This document shows positions 8,158-17,608 of a stretch of DNA of 42,948 nt, piece by piece; positions within the stretch are counted from its first letter, which is position 1; each line of letters starts with the position of its first letter. The stretch is taken from positions 1 through 42,948 of the forward strand of contig DLKL01000033.1 in assembly GCA_002476495.1 (NCBI GenBank), written 5' to 3'. The translations under genes and the position numbers were made by a program. Below the pieces are notes generated by a model. The model had not been told where the DNA came from and did not search any database. It was given only the letters and a program-made list of their open reading frames with translations. The stretch comes from Lachnospiraceae bacterium UBA7589 (lineage in GTDB: Bacteria; Bacillota; Clostridia; Lachnospirales; Lachnospiraceae).

Positions 8158-9197
8158 TAGCTGTTCTCCCTTACAGTGACAGATACCCGGCCTCTGTCAG
8201 CAGAAACATGAACAAACGCTTTCATTTCCGGGTGTACATCAGCCATATATGATGCCCCAAGATCATACTCTCCGTAGGTATCCTCATAGAACATTTTTGC
8301 AAATGCATCATCTACATCTTCAATATAGTCCAGCCTTGTATCCTCGTACTCAAATCTATTCATACTCCAGTATAATAGTCTGACTGTTGTTTTATCTTTT
8401 ACCAGGCTGCATATAACTGAGTAGGTTGTTACTATTATCCTGACCAGGATAAGAAGATCACAATTACAAAGCTCCGGTAAAATAACCATCTGTTTGTCTG
8501 ACATGCTTACTCTGTCCTTAACCATAAGTATGTCTCTTTTTGCAGACAGCTTCCAATGAATGCTCATAAGTCTGTCTCCCGGAATATATTCTCTTATCTC
8601 CTGGACATCCGAAAAATCATTTCCTCTTTTGGTACTCTCTTCGCTCTCCAGCATTCCTGTTTCAAGACCCAGAGCTTCATTATATTCCTCATTCTGCTCC
8701 AGTGGGAGCACCACCAGTTCCTTTTTTCCGTGACAATAGCTTTTAAAAAAGTGAAAGCCCATAATGTCTTTTATATCAATTCTTGTTACTTCCAGGGAAA
8801 CAATACCCGGAAGTTTTGAAATTATAGGAACATCCAATGAATATCCGTTAAATGCATGAATGGGAACCTCAATTATCTGTTCTCCTCCTGTTTTAAGGAA
8901 GGAATTGGTTACCGTAATATGTACCCTGCTGTCAAGAGAAAGAAAGGGAGTTTTATTATTAATACATATCTTAAAAAAAATCTCGTCTCCCTGTCTGCCA
9001 TATACATTTCCTCCACAGTATATAACCTTAGCTGTGATTTTTTTCTTAAGAATATATGTACATACAAGAGAAATAACGGGTGCTGTCAGCATAAGCACAA
9101 GAACCATAAATACAAAATGACTATGCAAAAACAAATACAGCAGCACATCCAGTGTAAGCAAAATAATATATCCAGTTATTCTAAACAAATTTTCCAT
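8157..9197 (-). CDS. DUF58 domain protein
   Basis: The protein has 346 residues, with two N-terminal membrane helices (about 8-25 and 28-50), a beta-rich middle region and the DUF58 hallmark IREYIPGDRLMSIHWKLSAK at about residues 201-220. DUF58 proteins often have a vWA-like fold and are thought to work with a MoxR ATPase. The gene sits between moxR and the transglutaminase gene. Its stop overlaps the start of the latter by one base. Molecular function is not established. Confidence 0.87.
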   Translation of the reverse strand: MENLFRITGYIILLTLDVLLYLFLHSHFVFMVLVLMLTAPVISLVCTYILKKKITAKVIYCGGNVYGRQGDEIFFKICINNKTPFLSLDSRVHITVTNSFLKTGGEQIIEVPIHAFNGYSLDVPIISKLPGIVSLEVTRIDIKDIMGFHFFKSYCHGKKELVVLPLEQNEEYNEALGLETGMLESEESTKRGNDFSDVQEIREYIPGDRLMSIHWKLSAKRDILMVKDRVSMSDKQMVILPELCNCDLLILVRIIVTTYSVICSLVKDKTTVRLLYWSMNRFEYEDTRLDYIEDVDDAFAKMFYEDTYGEYDLGASYMADVHPEMKAFVHVSADRGRVSVTVRENS

Positions 9198-9227
9198 ACA
9201 ATTATTTTAAACAATATCTATGTAATT

Positions 9228-10154
9228 CTAATTTCTGGGTGTCACAACAGAATTCAAAACCATACTCAGAGCCTGCCCTATGGTCATTCCCTGGGCCTTC
9301 CCTCTTGCACTCAGTTTTACTCTGTGCCCAAGAGTATCTTTTACGACACTCTGAACATCCTCTGCAGTCACAAAATCTCTGCCATTGATTACAGCCATAG
9401 CTTTAGCCATATTAAGAAGGGCAATTGTTCCTCTTGGGCTTGCGCCCATGGAAAATATGTCCATAGCTCTGGTTGCCTCAACCAAAGATACAACATAATC
9501 ATATATGGCATCATGTACATACAGGTTTCCGGTCATATTTCTTAAATTCACAAGTTCTTCCAAGGATAGTATCTGTGACACATTATTAACCGGTTTTAAT
9601 GCATTTCCCTTAAGTATTTCCACCGCGTCATCATGAGCGGGATATCCCATGGAAAGACATACCATAAATCTGTCTAACTGTGATTCAGGCAGCATCTGAG
9701 TACCTGACGAGCCATAAGGGTTTTCCGTTGCAATTACTATAAAGGGATCCGGAAGCTTTCTGGTTACTCCGTCTACAGTTGCAGTTCCTTCCTCCATAAC
9801 CTCCAAAAGAGCAGACTGGGTCTTTGGTGAAGTTCTGTTTATTTCATCAGCCAGAAAAAGGTTACAAAAAACCGAACCCTGCCGGTATTCAAATTCCTTT
9901 GTACCTGCATTATACATGGAAAAGCCCAGAATATCGCTGGGCAGGACATCAGGGGTAAATTGCACTCTTTTATAATCTAAGGACATGGCTCTGGCGAAGG
10001 TAGTTGCAAGTGTGGTTTTTCCCACTCCGGGGATATCCTCCATTAGTATATGCCCCCCGGCAATTATAGCTGCCAGTACCTTTGTTACGACCTGATTTTT
10101 ACCTTTAATTACTTTATTTACCTCAGAAAGGACGTCTGCTACCTTGTTATCCAT
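9228..10154 (-). CDS. MoxR-family AAA+ ATPase
   Basis: This 308-residue ATPase shows Walker A as GVGKTT (43-48) after HILMEDIP, and Walker B as LFLADEIN with D103/E104. An arginine-finger region (ESQLDRFMV) and a C-terminal lid domain with SPRGTIALLNMAKAMA follow. MoxR proteins are proposed chaperones that assemble or activate partner complexes, often with vWA or DUF58 proteins. The DUF58 gene follows 30 nt downstream. The ATG at 10154 has AAGGAGT nearby. The upstream neighbour is the malic enzyme gene (19 nt gap), so the run is probably cotranscribed. Confidence 0.92.
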   Translation of the reverse strand: MDNKVADVLSEVNKVIKGKNQVVTKVLAAIIAGGHILMEDIPGVGKTTLATTFARAMSLDYKRVQFTPDVLPSDILGFSMYNAGTKEFEYRQGSVFCNLFLADEINRTSPKTQSALLEVMEEGTATVDGVTRKLPDPFIVIATENPYGSSGTQMLPESQLDRFMVCLSMGYPAHDDAVEILKGNALKPVNNVSQILSLEELVNLRNMTGNLYVHDAIYDYVVSLVEATRAMDIFSMGASPRGTIALLNMAKAMAVINGRDFVTAEDVQSVVKDTLGHRVKLSARGKAQGMTIGQALSMVLNSVVTPRN

Positions 10155-10173
10155 CCGTTTACTCCTTAATAAT

Positions 10174-11343
10174 CTATTTTGTTATACCAAGCTTTTTGGC
10201 TTCATCAGATACAGCCTTTGCCACAACCTTTGCCACTCTCTCGTCAAAAGCTCCCGGAATAATATATTCCTCATTAAGCTCCTCATCTGTAATAATTGAT
10301 GCAATGGCTCTCGCTGCTGCCATCTTCATTTCCTCAGTAATTCCTGTTGCTCTGGCATCAAGTGCCCCTCTGAATATTCCCGGAAATACTAAAACATTAT
10401 TTATCTGGTTAGGATAATCCGAACGTCCTGTAGCCATGACCCTGGCGCCGCCCTTCTTTGCCTCCTCAGGCATAATCTCAGGGGTAGGATTAGCCATAGC
10501 AAAAACAATGGCATCCTTAGCCATTGAGGCTACCATATCCGCATTTACAATATCAGGGGCTGACACTCCGATAAATACATCCTTGCCCCTAATTATATCT
10601 GCCAGTGATCCCCTTTCCCTGTTTTTATTAGTAATTTCTGCCATCTCCTTCTGGGCAGGATTCATCCATTCCTCCCCAGGGCACAGTGCACCATTTTTAT
10701 CCACCAGAACTGCATTTCCAATTCCAAGCTGTAACAAAAGTCTGCATATGGAAATTCCGGCTGAACCGGCACCATTTATAACAATATCAGCCTGACTAAA
10801 TGGCTTTTTCACAAGCTTCAGAGCATTAATCAATCCGGCGGAAACAACTATGGCTGTACCATGCTGGTCGTCATGAAATACCGGAATATCCAGCTCCTCC
10901 TTAAGTCTTTTTTCAATTTCAAAGCATCTTGGGGCTGATATATCCTCGAGATTTATTCCTCCAAAAACAGGAGCTATACGCTTAACGGTTTCAACAATCT
11001 CATCAACGTTCTTTGTATCAAGACATATAGGAAAAGCATCAACTCCACCAAATTCCTTGAAAAGAATGGCCTTTCCTTCCATAACAGGTATGGCAGCCTC
11101 GGGGCCTATATCTCCCAGTCCCAAAACAGCTGTTCCATCCGATATAACTGCAACCATATTGGACTTACAGGTATATTTGTACACATCTGCCTTATTATCC
11201 CTGATTTTTCTGCATGGCTCAGCTACTCCCGGTGTATATGCCGTGCTGAGATCATCTCTGCTTTTTATGCTTACCTTTGAAGTAACCTCGACCTTTCCAT
11301 GGTTTTCCTCATGCATCTTTAGACTTAATTCGTTATAATTCAT
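10174..11343 (-). CDS. Malic enzyme (malate to pyruvate, NAD(P)-dependent)
   Basis: The 389-residue protein begins MNYNELSLKMHEENHGKVEV and contains VSIKSRDDLSTAYTPGVAEPC, typical of short bacterial malic enzymes. GDIGPEAAIPVMEGKAILFKEFGG and DISAPRCFEIEKRL with VFHDDQHGTA form the metal and malate site. A Rossmann motif VINGAGSAGIS near residue 190 binds the dinucleotide. It catalyses oxidative decarboxylation of malate to pyruvate and CO2. Length and sequence match the YtsJ/MaeB-N class without a phosphotransacetylase extension. NAD versus NADP preference cannot be read. It lies inside a same-strand run between a small coiled-coil gene and moxR. Confidence 0.93.
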   Translation of the reverse strand: MNYNELSLKMHEENHGKVEVTSKVSIKSRDDLSTAYTPGVAEPCRKIRDNKADVYKYTCKSNMVAVISDGTAVLGLGDIGPEAAIPVMEGKAILFKEFGGVDAFPICLDTKNVDEIVETVKRIAPVFGGINLEDISAPRCFEIEKRLKEELDIPVFHDDQHGTAIVVSAGLINALKLVKKPFSQADIVINGAGSAGISICRLLLQLGIGNAVLVDKNGALCPGEEWMNPAQKEMAEITNKNRERGSLADIIRGKDVFIGVSAPDIVNADMVASMAKDAIVFAMANPTPEIMPEEAKKGGARVMATGRSDYPNQINNVLVFPGIFRGALDARATGITEEMKMAAARAIASIITDEELNEEYIIPGAFDERVAKVVAKAVSDEAKKLGITK

Positions 11344-11361
11344 TTCATATGTCCCCTGTCT

Positions 11362-11622
11362 CTAGTTCATTTTTATCCTGGAAATTTCTTTATTGTATCC
11401 GTCAATTGCAGCTCTTGAGCTGTCAATTTTTCTAAGGCAGTCCATAAGTGAATCCTCTGCCGAGCCCTGAGCCTTATATTTTTCATAGACCAGCTCACCT
11501 ATCTTTTCATAACAATCCTTGATATTGGTTTTTTCCTTGCTTATTTTTGATTTGAGCTTTGTAATCTCAATCGCATCCCCTGTTTCATTTTTTACCGACT
11601 TTACAAAATCTGAAAATGCCAT
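11362..11622 (-). CDS. Small coiled-coil protein of unknown function
   Basis: This 86-residue, highly charged protein is predicted by eye to be almost wholly helical. It has heptad-like repeats from about residue 20 (ITKLKSKISKEKTNIKDCYE) and again from 60 to the end. It has no membrane segment or metal motif. I recall similar N-terminal modules preceding zinc ribbons in Lachnospiraceae proteins, but here the ribbon is absent. It lies between a four-helix membrane protein and malic enzyme, spaced 18 nt from each, so it is likely cotranscribed. Function unknown. Confidence 0.8.
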   Translation of the reverse strand: MAFSDFVKSVKNETGDAIEITKLKSKISKEKTNIKDCYEKIGELVYEKYKAQGSAEDSLMDCLRKIDSSRAAIDGYNKEISRIKMN

Positions 11623-11640
11623 AACATATACCTGCCTTTC

Positions 11641-12264
11641 TTAATATGCTTTTCCGTTTTTATTATATCTTTTCAGCCCAATGTAATTTCCTATTATATT
11701 ACCTGCCATAGCAATCACATTTATAACATGAGCTATACCTGTCCCCACCATAATTGTAAATTTGAATCCTCTCTCAAAGAAATCCGTATCCACAGCGACC
11801 TTATATACTTTAACAAATCCGACTATATAAAGCACCATAGCTCCTATAGACAGTATAAGAGATATCCATGAAAAAATTGTCTTTGGTTTTTTCAAAGGAT
11901 TCATGGCACATATGATATCTGCAAGAGCAATAAATGCTCCGAGTCCTGCGACAACTGCAGAAATAATAAACAATAGCTTGATAGGTCCTTCATCAGTTCC
12001 GTCAAACAATGCCTGGGAAACCATATGAATATAAGTACTATAGTACCCATTACCATAAATGGTATCAACGCCATAAAATGCAGGATTGGCTGAAAGTGCT
12101 CCTGCTAATCCGGTAGTAATCCCCGCAACGGCTACAGCAATCAGAGACAGCAGGGTATAAACCGTTAAATGTACGTCATCTCCCGCAGTCGTTACTGTTC
12201 CCTTTGTATTTACATTATTGCTTCTGGATGATTTTTGAATATTTCCTCCGTTATTTTTTCCCAT
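11641..12264 (-). CDS. Four-helix membrane protein of unknown function
   Basis: The protein has 207 residues. A polar, Asn/Ser/Thr-rich N-terminus of about 30 residues is followed by four hydrophobic segments at about 31-58, 93-120, 129-155 and 168-196. The loop after the first helix contains NPAFYGVDTIYGNGYYS and is probably external. No catalytic motif is visible. GGAGGCACACA precedes the ATG at 12264, a clear ribosome site. The gene follows the radical SAM gene by 43 nt and precedes the coiled-coil gene. I do not recognise the family. Confidence 0.78.
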   Translation of the reverse strand: MGKNNGGNIQKSSRSNNVNTKGTVTTAGDDVHLTVYTLLSLIAVAVAGITTGLAGALSANPAFYGVDTIYGNGYYSTYIHMVSQALFDGTDEGPIKLLFIISAVVAGLGAFIALADIICAMNPLKKPKTIFSWISLILSIGAMVLYIVGFVKVYKVAVDTDFFERGFKFTIMVGTGIAHVINVIAMAGNIIGNYIGLKRYNKNGKAY

Positions 12265-12307
12265 TGTGTGCCTCCATAATTTACATTATTAGTTTCAGTA
12301 TAACATA

Positions 12308-13189
12308 CTATCCCAGAAAATCAAACAAAGACATCTGGGTTCCTATAGTCTTATTTTTGTACTCTCTCATGTACCGGAAAAGCTCCTGTTTGTCGTATAC
12401 AATATTATTTTTCTCACATAACCCGGTAAATATTTTCATAAGTCTTTGGCTTTCCTTACTGGTTACCTCATATGCATTTCCGTATTCTTTTATGTACTTC
12501 TCCCTGATCCCCGGAAACCTTTCATCAAGTTTTTCATAGAAATACTCCCTGCTGCCTTCCCTCAATGTAAGTCCGATGCCATAATTCACTATTCCATATA
12601 CTCCGGCCTGTATACAATAATCCATAAGTCCTTTAAGATTCTCCTCTGTATCATTAATGAATGGTAAAAACGGAGTAAGCCATGCTATAGTGGGAATCCC
12701 CCTTTTTTTCATTTCCATGAGCACATCAAACCTTTCCCCGGTGGTGCATACACCGGGTTCAATTATCCTGCAAAGATTTTCATCATATGTGGTAAGAGTC
12801 ATAGCAACTATGCATTTGGTTTTTTTATTTATTCGTTCAAGAATATCAATATCCCTCATTATAAGATTAGATTTGGTATGAATAACCACCCCAAAATCCA
12901 TACGTTCAATCTGGTTGAGACATCTTCTTGTAAGCTGCAGCTCTTTTTCAAGAGGAATATAGGGATCAGTCATTGAGCCTGTAAAAATCATGCTCCGGGA
13001 ACGCTTTCTTTTTAATGTATGCTCTAAAAGCTCATCTGCCTTATACTTTACCTCCACATCCTCAAAATCATGATTCATTCTGTAACATTTACTACGGGAA
13101 TCGCAATATATACATCCATGAGTACAACCTCTGTATATATTCATTCCGTTTTGAGGAGATAAAATAGCCTTTACTTCTTTATAATGCAT
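12308..13189 (-). CDS. SPL-like radical SAM protein in the jet operon
   Basis: The 293-residue protein has a CxxxCxxC iron-sulfur motif (C22, C26, C29) in YRGCTHGCIYCD, then a TIM-barrel pattern with FTGSMTDPYIPLEKE and VVIHTKSNLIMRD. This resembles the Rv2578c/spore-photoproduct-lyase-like family. It is not true SplB: shorter, and the N-terminus is different. Family members are presumed S-adenosylmethionine radical enzymes, often suspected in DNA repair; the substrate is unknown. The last residues TQMSLFDFLG (284-293) resemble a sliding-clamp binding peptide. The ATG lies 15 nt after the jetC stop, with AGGTGAGG between, so it is translated from the jet transcript. No JetD-like gene is present. 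Confidence 0.85.
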   Translation of the reverse strand: MHYKEVKAILSPQNGMNIYRGCTHGCIYCDSRSKCYRMNHDFEDVEVKYKADELLEHTLKRKRSRSMIFTGSMTDPYIPLEKELQLTRRCLNQIERMDFGVVIHTKSNLIMRDIDILERINKKTKCIVAMTLTTYDENLCRIIEPGVCTTGERFDVLMEMKKRGIPTIAWLTPFLPFINDTEENLKGLMDYCIQAGVYGIVNYGIGLTLREGSREYFYEKLDERFPGIREKYIKEYGNAYEVTSKESQRLMKIFTGLCEKNNIVYDKQELFRYMREYKNKTIGTQMSLFDFLG

Positions 13190-13204
13190 TTTTTTACCTC
13201 ACCT

Positions 13205-16200
13205 CTATATAAAATCAAAGCTGACCTGGTCATATTCCAGATCCTTATACTCCAGCTCATCCTGGTCAACAGAGCTTGTAAAGTCGGTAACCACAGTAAG
13301 CTGTTTACCGCCTGACATCTGCTGTCCTAAAATATAATTGACATCAAATCTCCCTGTTATCGCCGGGGTTGCTCCCCTTGCCGGTACAATCAGCTGAACA
13401 TTATTAGCCTTAAGAAGTGCAAATATAGGTTCCCATATATATACATCCTTGGCAGCACCGAAAGGATTATCAATAAATATAGTTTTGGTCCTAATATCCT
13501 CATTGCCTGAATTGTACATTCCTGCAATATAATTTATAACAGATACAAGGAACTGTATATATATACCCTGGGACTGTCCTGTGCTTCCTACTGCCTCCTC
13601 ATATCTTAAATATCTGCTTTGTTCCTTTATTCTTTCTCTTTTGTAAAGGCTTAGCTTTATTGCATTCATATCTGTAACTATCACACCAAAAAGCTTCTTT
13701 AATGTCAGGCTGTTACGAATAAACTTTATTCGTTCCCTGCTATTTTCGTAGTCGTCGGCCTGTGCTACTATCCGGTCAATATACTGGGACATTCTCTGTT
13801 TTTGAAAGTCCTCCTTGATATATGGCACATTAAGCCCAACCACCTGGATAACCTCACCCTCAGATACGATTCTTGAAAGCTTTGGCAGTTTGTCCAGCTC
13901 AGTTTTCACATCAAGGCATCTTTGCAGGCATTGCTCCTCAAAGTTTTCCTTGAGAGTTTCCATATCCCCCAGACTTTTTGCGATTCTGCTTTTTTCCAGA
14001 ACAATATATTCCTGTATTTGCTTCAGGTTTTTAAGCAATTCCTCTGCCTGTGAATAATCCTCCGGCACCGGTACATCGTTTCTTATTGTTCCTGCCAGCT
14101 CGTATACCTCCATCTGATCCAATGCCGAAGATGTATTCCCCTTAAACTTAAGAAGCTCATTTTTTGCCTTTTCAAGCTTTTTATTATTCCTGTCAAACCT
14201 TAAAAGCTTGTCTTCAAATATATTCCGTAAGTCTTCTCTGTCGTCCATTATAAGAGATGCCTGTTTAAGGCTTATATTGTTGGTATCAACTATCCTTTTT
14301 ACATCCTTATACAGTTCCTCCATATATCTTTGTTCTTTTAGGTATTTTCTATATTCCTCATCCCTGTCTGATGCTTCTTTTTCAAGCCTTTTCAATATTT
14401 CTTCACCATTCTCCAGGCTGGAAATTATTTCTGACAGGCTACTGCTTGTTTCCTGATAGCCGCCATAGGCATCCTGGATATTTTTTATCGCATAATCTAT
14501 ACTTCCTTCCAGACGGTTAATAACGGATACCTGTTTTTTATACTCATCCTCCAGATTATTCAGATGGCTCTGTGCATTATCCTTTGCCTTTTCCAGTGCC
14601 AAAAGTGCCTCCCCGTCAGTTTCAAACAGTAATCCCCTGTAGTGGTAATCTGACAGTTTTTCCAGACTTATTCCTCTCTTTTCAATAGTCTTTACAGCTC
14701 TGTCCATAGCTTCCCTGAGAGTGTCCATAATAGCTCTTTTGTCTTCAATCATTCTGGTATCTCTGTCACTTCCCTGAAGCATAGCTGTAAATCTGGCCTT
14801 TAATTCATCCTCTGTATAAGATAGCACCTGATAATCCCCATCCGGGTCGTAATAATTTTTGTAATTATTCTCCCATTGGCTGTTTAAATCATATAACTTT
14901 CTTTCAAGGCCTTTCAATTTTGCCTCATCATCAGCCAGGATAACCTCTTCGTCTGCTTTTTTATCGGTAAGCTCACTTATCTTTTCATCCAGCCTGATTA
15001 TATTTTCCCGGGACGCGTCAGAAATACTCTCCTGTCCACTGATTATCTCTGAAAGCTTTTCTATGGTAGAAAGCCTGTTTTCATCCTGGATAAGCTCCTC
15101 CAGCTCCTTTTCCAATTCTGATTTGCTGCTGTCACTATTATCTATAATGGCAGTGTACTTTTTTATGCTTTTTCTTTCTTCCTCTATGCTCTTTTCCAGC
15201 TCCTCTTTTTTATTGCGGGCTTCGGCAAGTTTCTCTCCCAGAGACAATATATCCCCCCGGAACAGTCTGATTACAAATTCCAGGTCCTGCCGGTATGTAT
15301 TAAGCATTTCCTCCTTAACCTGAAGGTGCTGTTTAATCTGGTTACATTCATCCTTTTCCCTGTCAACAAGAATCTGTATTGTAGCTTCGGTTGTAAGATA
15401 TTCAGGTGCAGAATGTACGGGAAATACATTTTCCCCATAGACCACACCTTTTTCCTCAACAGAATCCATATCGTATATATTGACAGATATATCCCCTGTG
15501 TCCACCGAAAAAATATTAGGATCATCATGGATAATTTCATAGTCTTTAACAACAACACCATAAGGCAGTTCCGGATTTGATGCCAGTATTTTGTTCTGTT
15601 TTTCTTTTGGAAGTGCTGAAAGATAGTCCATTCCTCCAAGAGCAGTAATCCCATGCCTTGATTCGATATAATCAATTATTCTGGCTGCTCCATAGGACAA
15701 ATCCACTATTCTTCCCTCTTCCAGACGTTCTACCTTTTGGTTCTTTTCCTCTATGCTTTTTTTAAGCTCCCCTATCTCCAATATACTATTATTGATTCTT
15801 AGTGAAATTATTTCGGAAAGCTTCTCTTCAGCTTCTCCCCCATATACTGTTTTCAAGCTTTCCAGCTTTTGGGCGGCTTCTTCATATTCACTTTCTCCTG
15901 CTTTAAGCTCCTGCAGCTTTTTCTCATTGGCATCGAGCTGTGAAATAAGAATCGAAAGCTCAACCCTGTGTTCATTTTCTATTTCCCTGTTTTTTAATAT
16001 ATCATTCCTACACTCTTCCAGCTTTTTGCGGCAGATATCCATTGCATTTCTCACCTTTGAAAGCTGTGCTTCAGAATCAGAAAAGCTGATATCATTCATA
16101 GATAATCTGATATGTGACAAATTTTCGCTAAGCCTTACTATTTCCTCGTCTGCCTGTTTTTTTGTGCTCTCTGCCACAGCCCTGGCAGTATAGGCCTCCT

Positions 16201-17608
16201 GCAGCATTTTTTCATTATATTCATTCTTCAGCCTTTTTTCCCTTATGGAATTTTCACAAGCTTCTATCTGCCCTCTGATATGGGTCATTACAACATCCAT
16301 ATTGTTTTTAATATTATATACATATGTATATAGCAGCTTTTCATCAAATTTCGACTCAGAAAGCAGGGTTTTAACCACAGTTTCATACTGTCTGTACTTT
16401 TTCATGTCTTCCATATATCCAAGATACTCATTGCCGCTTTCCTTAAAATCTGTCTCTTTGCTGATTTCTTCTACTCTTGCCTTACATTCCTCTATACGCT
16501 TTAAAATTACATTACTATTTTCACGCTGCTCATCTAATTTTCTTTTATCCCTTTCCACCTTGAGACATTCTATTTTTTCTCTCTGCTTATTCTTCTCAAG
16601 GCGTTTATCTTCACTGGCAATCTTAAGTGAATCCGCCTTTTCCCGACTTAAGGAGGCATAGTGCTCACCTGTAACACAGATATCAGCCATTAATCCTGTC
16701 AATTCACTTTGCTCCTTATACAGCTCCATGAAAGAAGCAACCTTATCCCCCAGCACACTAATCAATTCAATCTGGCGATCATAGGAGGCTATATCCTTCT
16801 TTTTCTTTGCCAGAGCTGTAAGCTGTTCCTTTATATCCATAAGCATTTTGGCCATGGAATCCTCTCCCGACTCCTCCCTCATGGTCTTAACCATAAATGC
16901 CTTCTCAATTATTTCCTCAATAAAAAGATCTTCTACCACTTTTCTGGTAGTTTTATAATTACTTTCAAAATAAGTTCTCACATGGCCTTCAGTTTTATTA
17001 ATTCCCCTTATAATCTCCCACTGGCTTTCATGAATTCCATATTCGCTTATAAATCTCTGGTATTCTCCTTTTCTGTCAAAAATCTTTACAGTCAGGCTCA
17101 TATCTCTATGTGCAAGATCCTTCAAATAATTCTTAAGCCCCTGAAAAGATATTCTCTCCCCATCCTTTGCCAGAGGAAGATTAATAATATCATTTTTATT
17201 ATATTCCCTGTAAAAAATACAATAGTTGAAATATTCTACAGAGGCGACTTCTCTGCCTGTCTCCACTTCATTTTCAACATCCTTTGCTTTTCTGGCACAA
17301 AATCCGGTTGTCATATACCGGTAGCCTTCCTTTGAATCTCCGTCATCCAGCTTCCATTCTACAAGGGAATGAATTACCGTATTGTTATTCCCGGTACGGA
17401 AAAGCTTTTCTATAGGCTGTTTTTCATCCAGGGTACAGTTAGGAATCATATTTTGCAGCAAAAGAAGCATAAGCACACTCTTTCCCCCACCGTTTGCCAA
17501 ATCGTAAAGAGTGTTTTTTCCATACAGGCGCATGGTAAAATCATCGTAAAACTGAGTGCCAAAATTGTATTTTACATTGTTTACCCTTATTCTGTTAATG
17601 CTAGGCAT
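13205..17608 (-). CDS. jetC: JetC: SMC/MukB-like ATPase of a Wadjet-type complex
   Basis: This 1467-residue SMC-like protein has an N-terminal ATPase half with Walker A LANGGGKSVL (K43; the first P-loop glycine is replaced by leucine). Very long coiled coils surround a central hinge-like region near 600-750. The C-terminal half has a degenerate signature GSTGQSQGIY (about 1341-1350) and Walker B TIFIDNPFG, with N1381 where catalytic glutamate is usual. The start is ATG 17608, after GGAGGTGAAGCTG; the open frame extends 16 codons upstream but lacks a better site. It overlaps jetB by eight bases. Relatives form DNA-loop-extruding complexes (MukBEF, MksBEF, JetABC). It ends DQVSFDFI. Confidence 0.9.
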   Translation of the reverse strand: MPSINRIRVNNVKYNFGTQFYDDFTMRLYGKNTLYDLANGGGKSVLMLLLLQNMIPNCTLDEKQPIEKLFRTGNNNTVIHSLVEWKLDDGDSKEGYRYMTTGFCARKAKDVENEVETGREVASVEYFNYCIFYREYNKNDIINLPLAKDGERISFQGLKNYLKDLAHRDMSLTVKIFDRKGEYQRFISEYGIHESQWEIIRGINKTEGHVRTYFESNYKTTRKVVEDLFIEEIIEKAFMVKTMREESGEDSMAKMLMDIKEQLTALAKKKKDIASYDRQIELISVLGDKVASFMELYKEQSELTGLMADICVTGEHYASLSREKADSLKIASEDKRLEKNKQREKIECLKVERDKRKLDEQRENSNVILKRIEECKARVEEISKETDFKESGNEYLGYMEDMKKYRQYETVVKTLLSESKFDEKLLYTYVYNIKNNMDVVMTHIRGQIEACENSIREKRLKNEYNEKMLQEAYTARAVAESTKKQADEEIVRLSENLSHIRLSMNDISFSDSEAQLSKVRNAMDICRKKLEECRNDILKNREIENEHRVELSILISQLDANEKKLQELKAGESEYEEAAQKLESLKTVYGGEAEEKLSEIISLRINNSILEIGELKKSIEEKNQKVERLEEGRIVDLSYGAARIIDYIESRHGITALGGMDYLSALPKEKQNKILASNPELPYGVVVKDYEIIHDDPNIFSVDTGDISVNIYDMDSVEEKGVVYGENVFPVHSAPEYLTTEATIQILVDREKDECNQIKQHLQVKEEMLNTYRQDLEFVIRLFRGDILSLGEKLAEARNKKEELEKSIEEERKSIKKYTAIIDNSDSSKSELEKELEELIQDENRLSTIEKLSEIISGQESISDASRENIIRLDEKISELTDKKADEEVILADDEAKLKGLERKLYDLNSQWENNYKNYYDPDGDYQVLSYTEDELKARFTAMLQGSDRDTRMIEDKRAIMDTLREAMDRAVKTIEKRGISLEKLSDYHYRGLLFETDGEALLALEKAKDNAQSHLNNLEDEYKKQVSVINRLEGSIDYAIKNIQDAYGGYQETSSSLSEIISSLENGEEILKRLEKEASDRDEEYRKYLKEQRYMEELYKDVKRIVDTNNISLKQASLIMDDREDLRNIFEDKLLRFDRNNKKLEKAKNELLKFKGNTSSALDQMEVYELAGTIRNDVPVPEDYSQAEELLKNLKQIQEYIVLEKSRIAKSLGDMETLKENFEEQCLQRCLDVKTELDKLPKLSRIVSEGEVIQVVGLNVPYIKEDFQKQRMSQYIDRIVAQADDYENSRERIKFIRNSLTLKKLFGVIVTDMNAIKLSLYKRERIKEQSRYLRYEEAVGSTGQSQGIYIQFLVSVINYIAGMYNSGNEDIRTKTIFIDNPFGAAKDVYIWEPIFALLKANNVQLIVPARGATPAITGRFDVNYILGQQMSGGKQLTVVTDFTSSVDQDELEYKDLEYDQVSFDFI

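Noticed and set aside
12308..13189. Whether the gene after jetC could be JetD
   Set aside because: It has a clear CxxxCxxC radical SAM motif and no Toprim-like or DUF2220-like features, so it is not a JetD nuclease.
16709..17335. 208-codon plus-strand open frame inside jetC
   Set aside because: It is antisense to strongly supported SMC coding sequence, has no family resemblance and no ribosome site. Similar antisense frames at 2793-3284 and 15753-16193 were dropped for the same reason.
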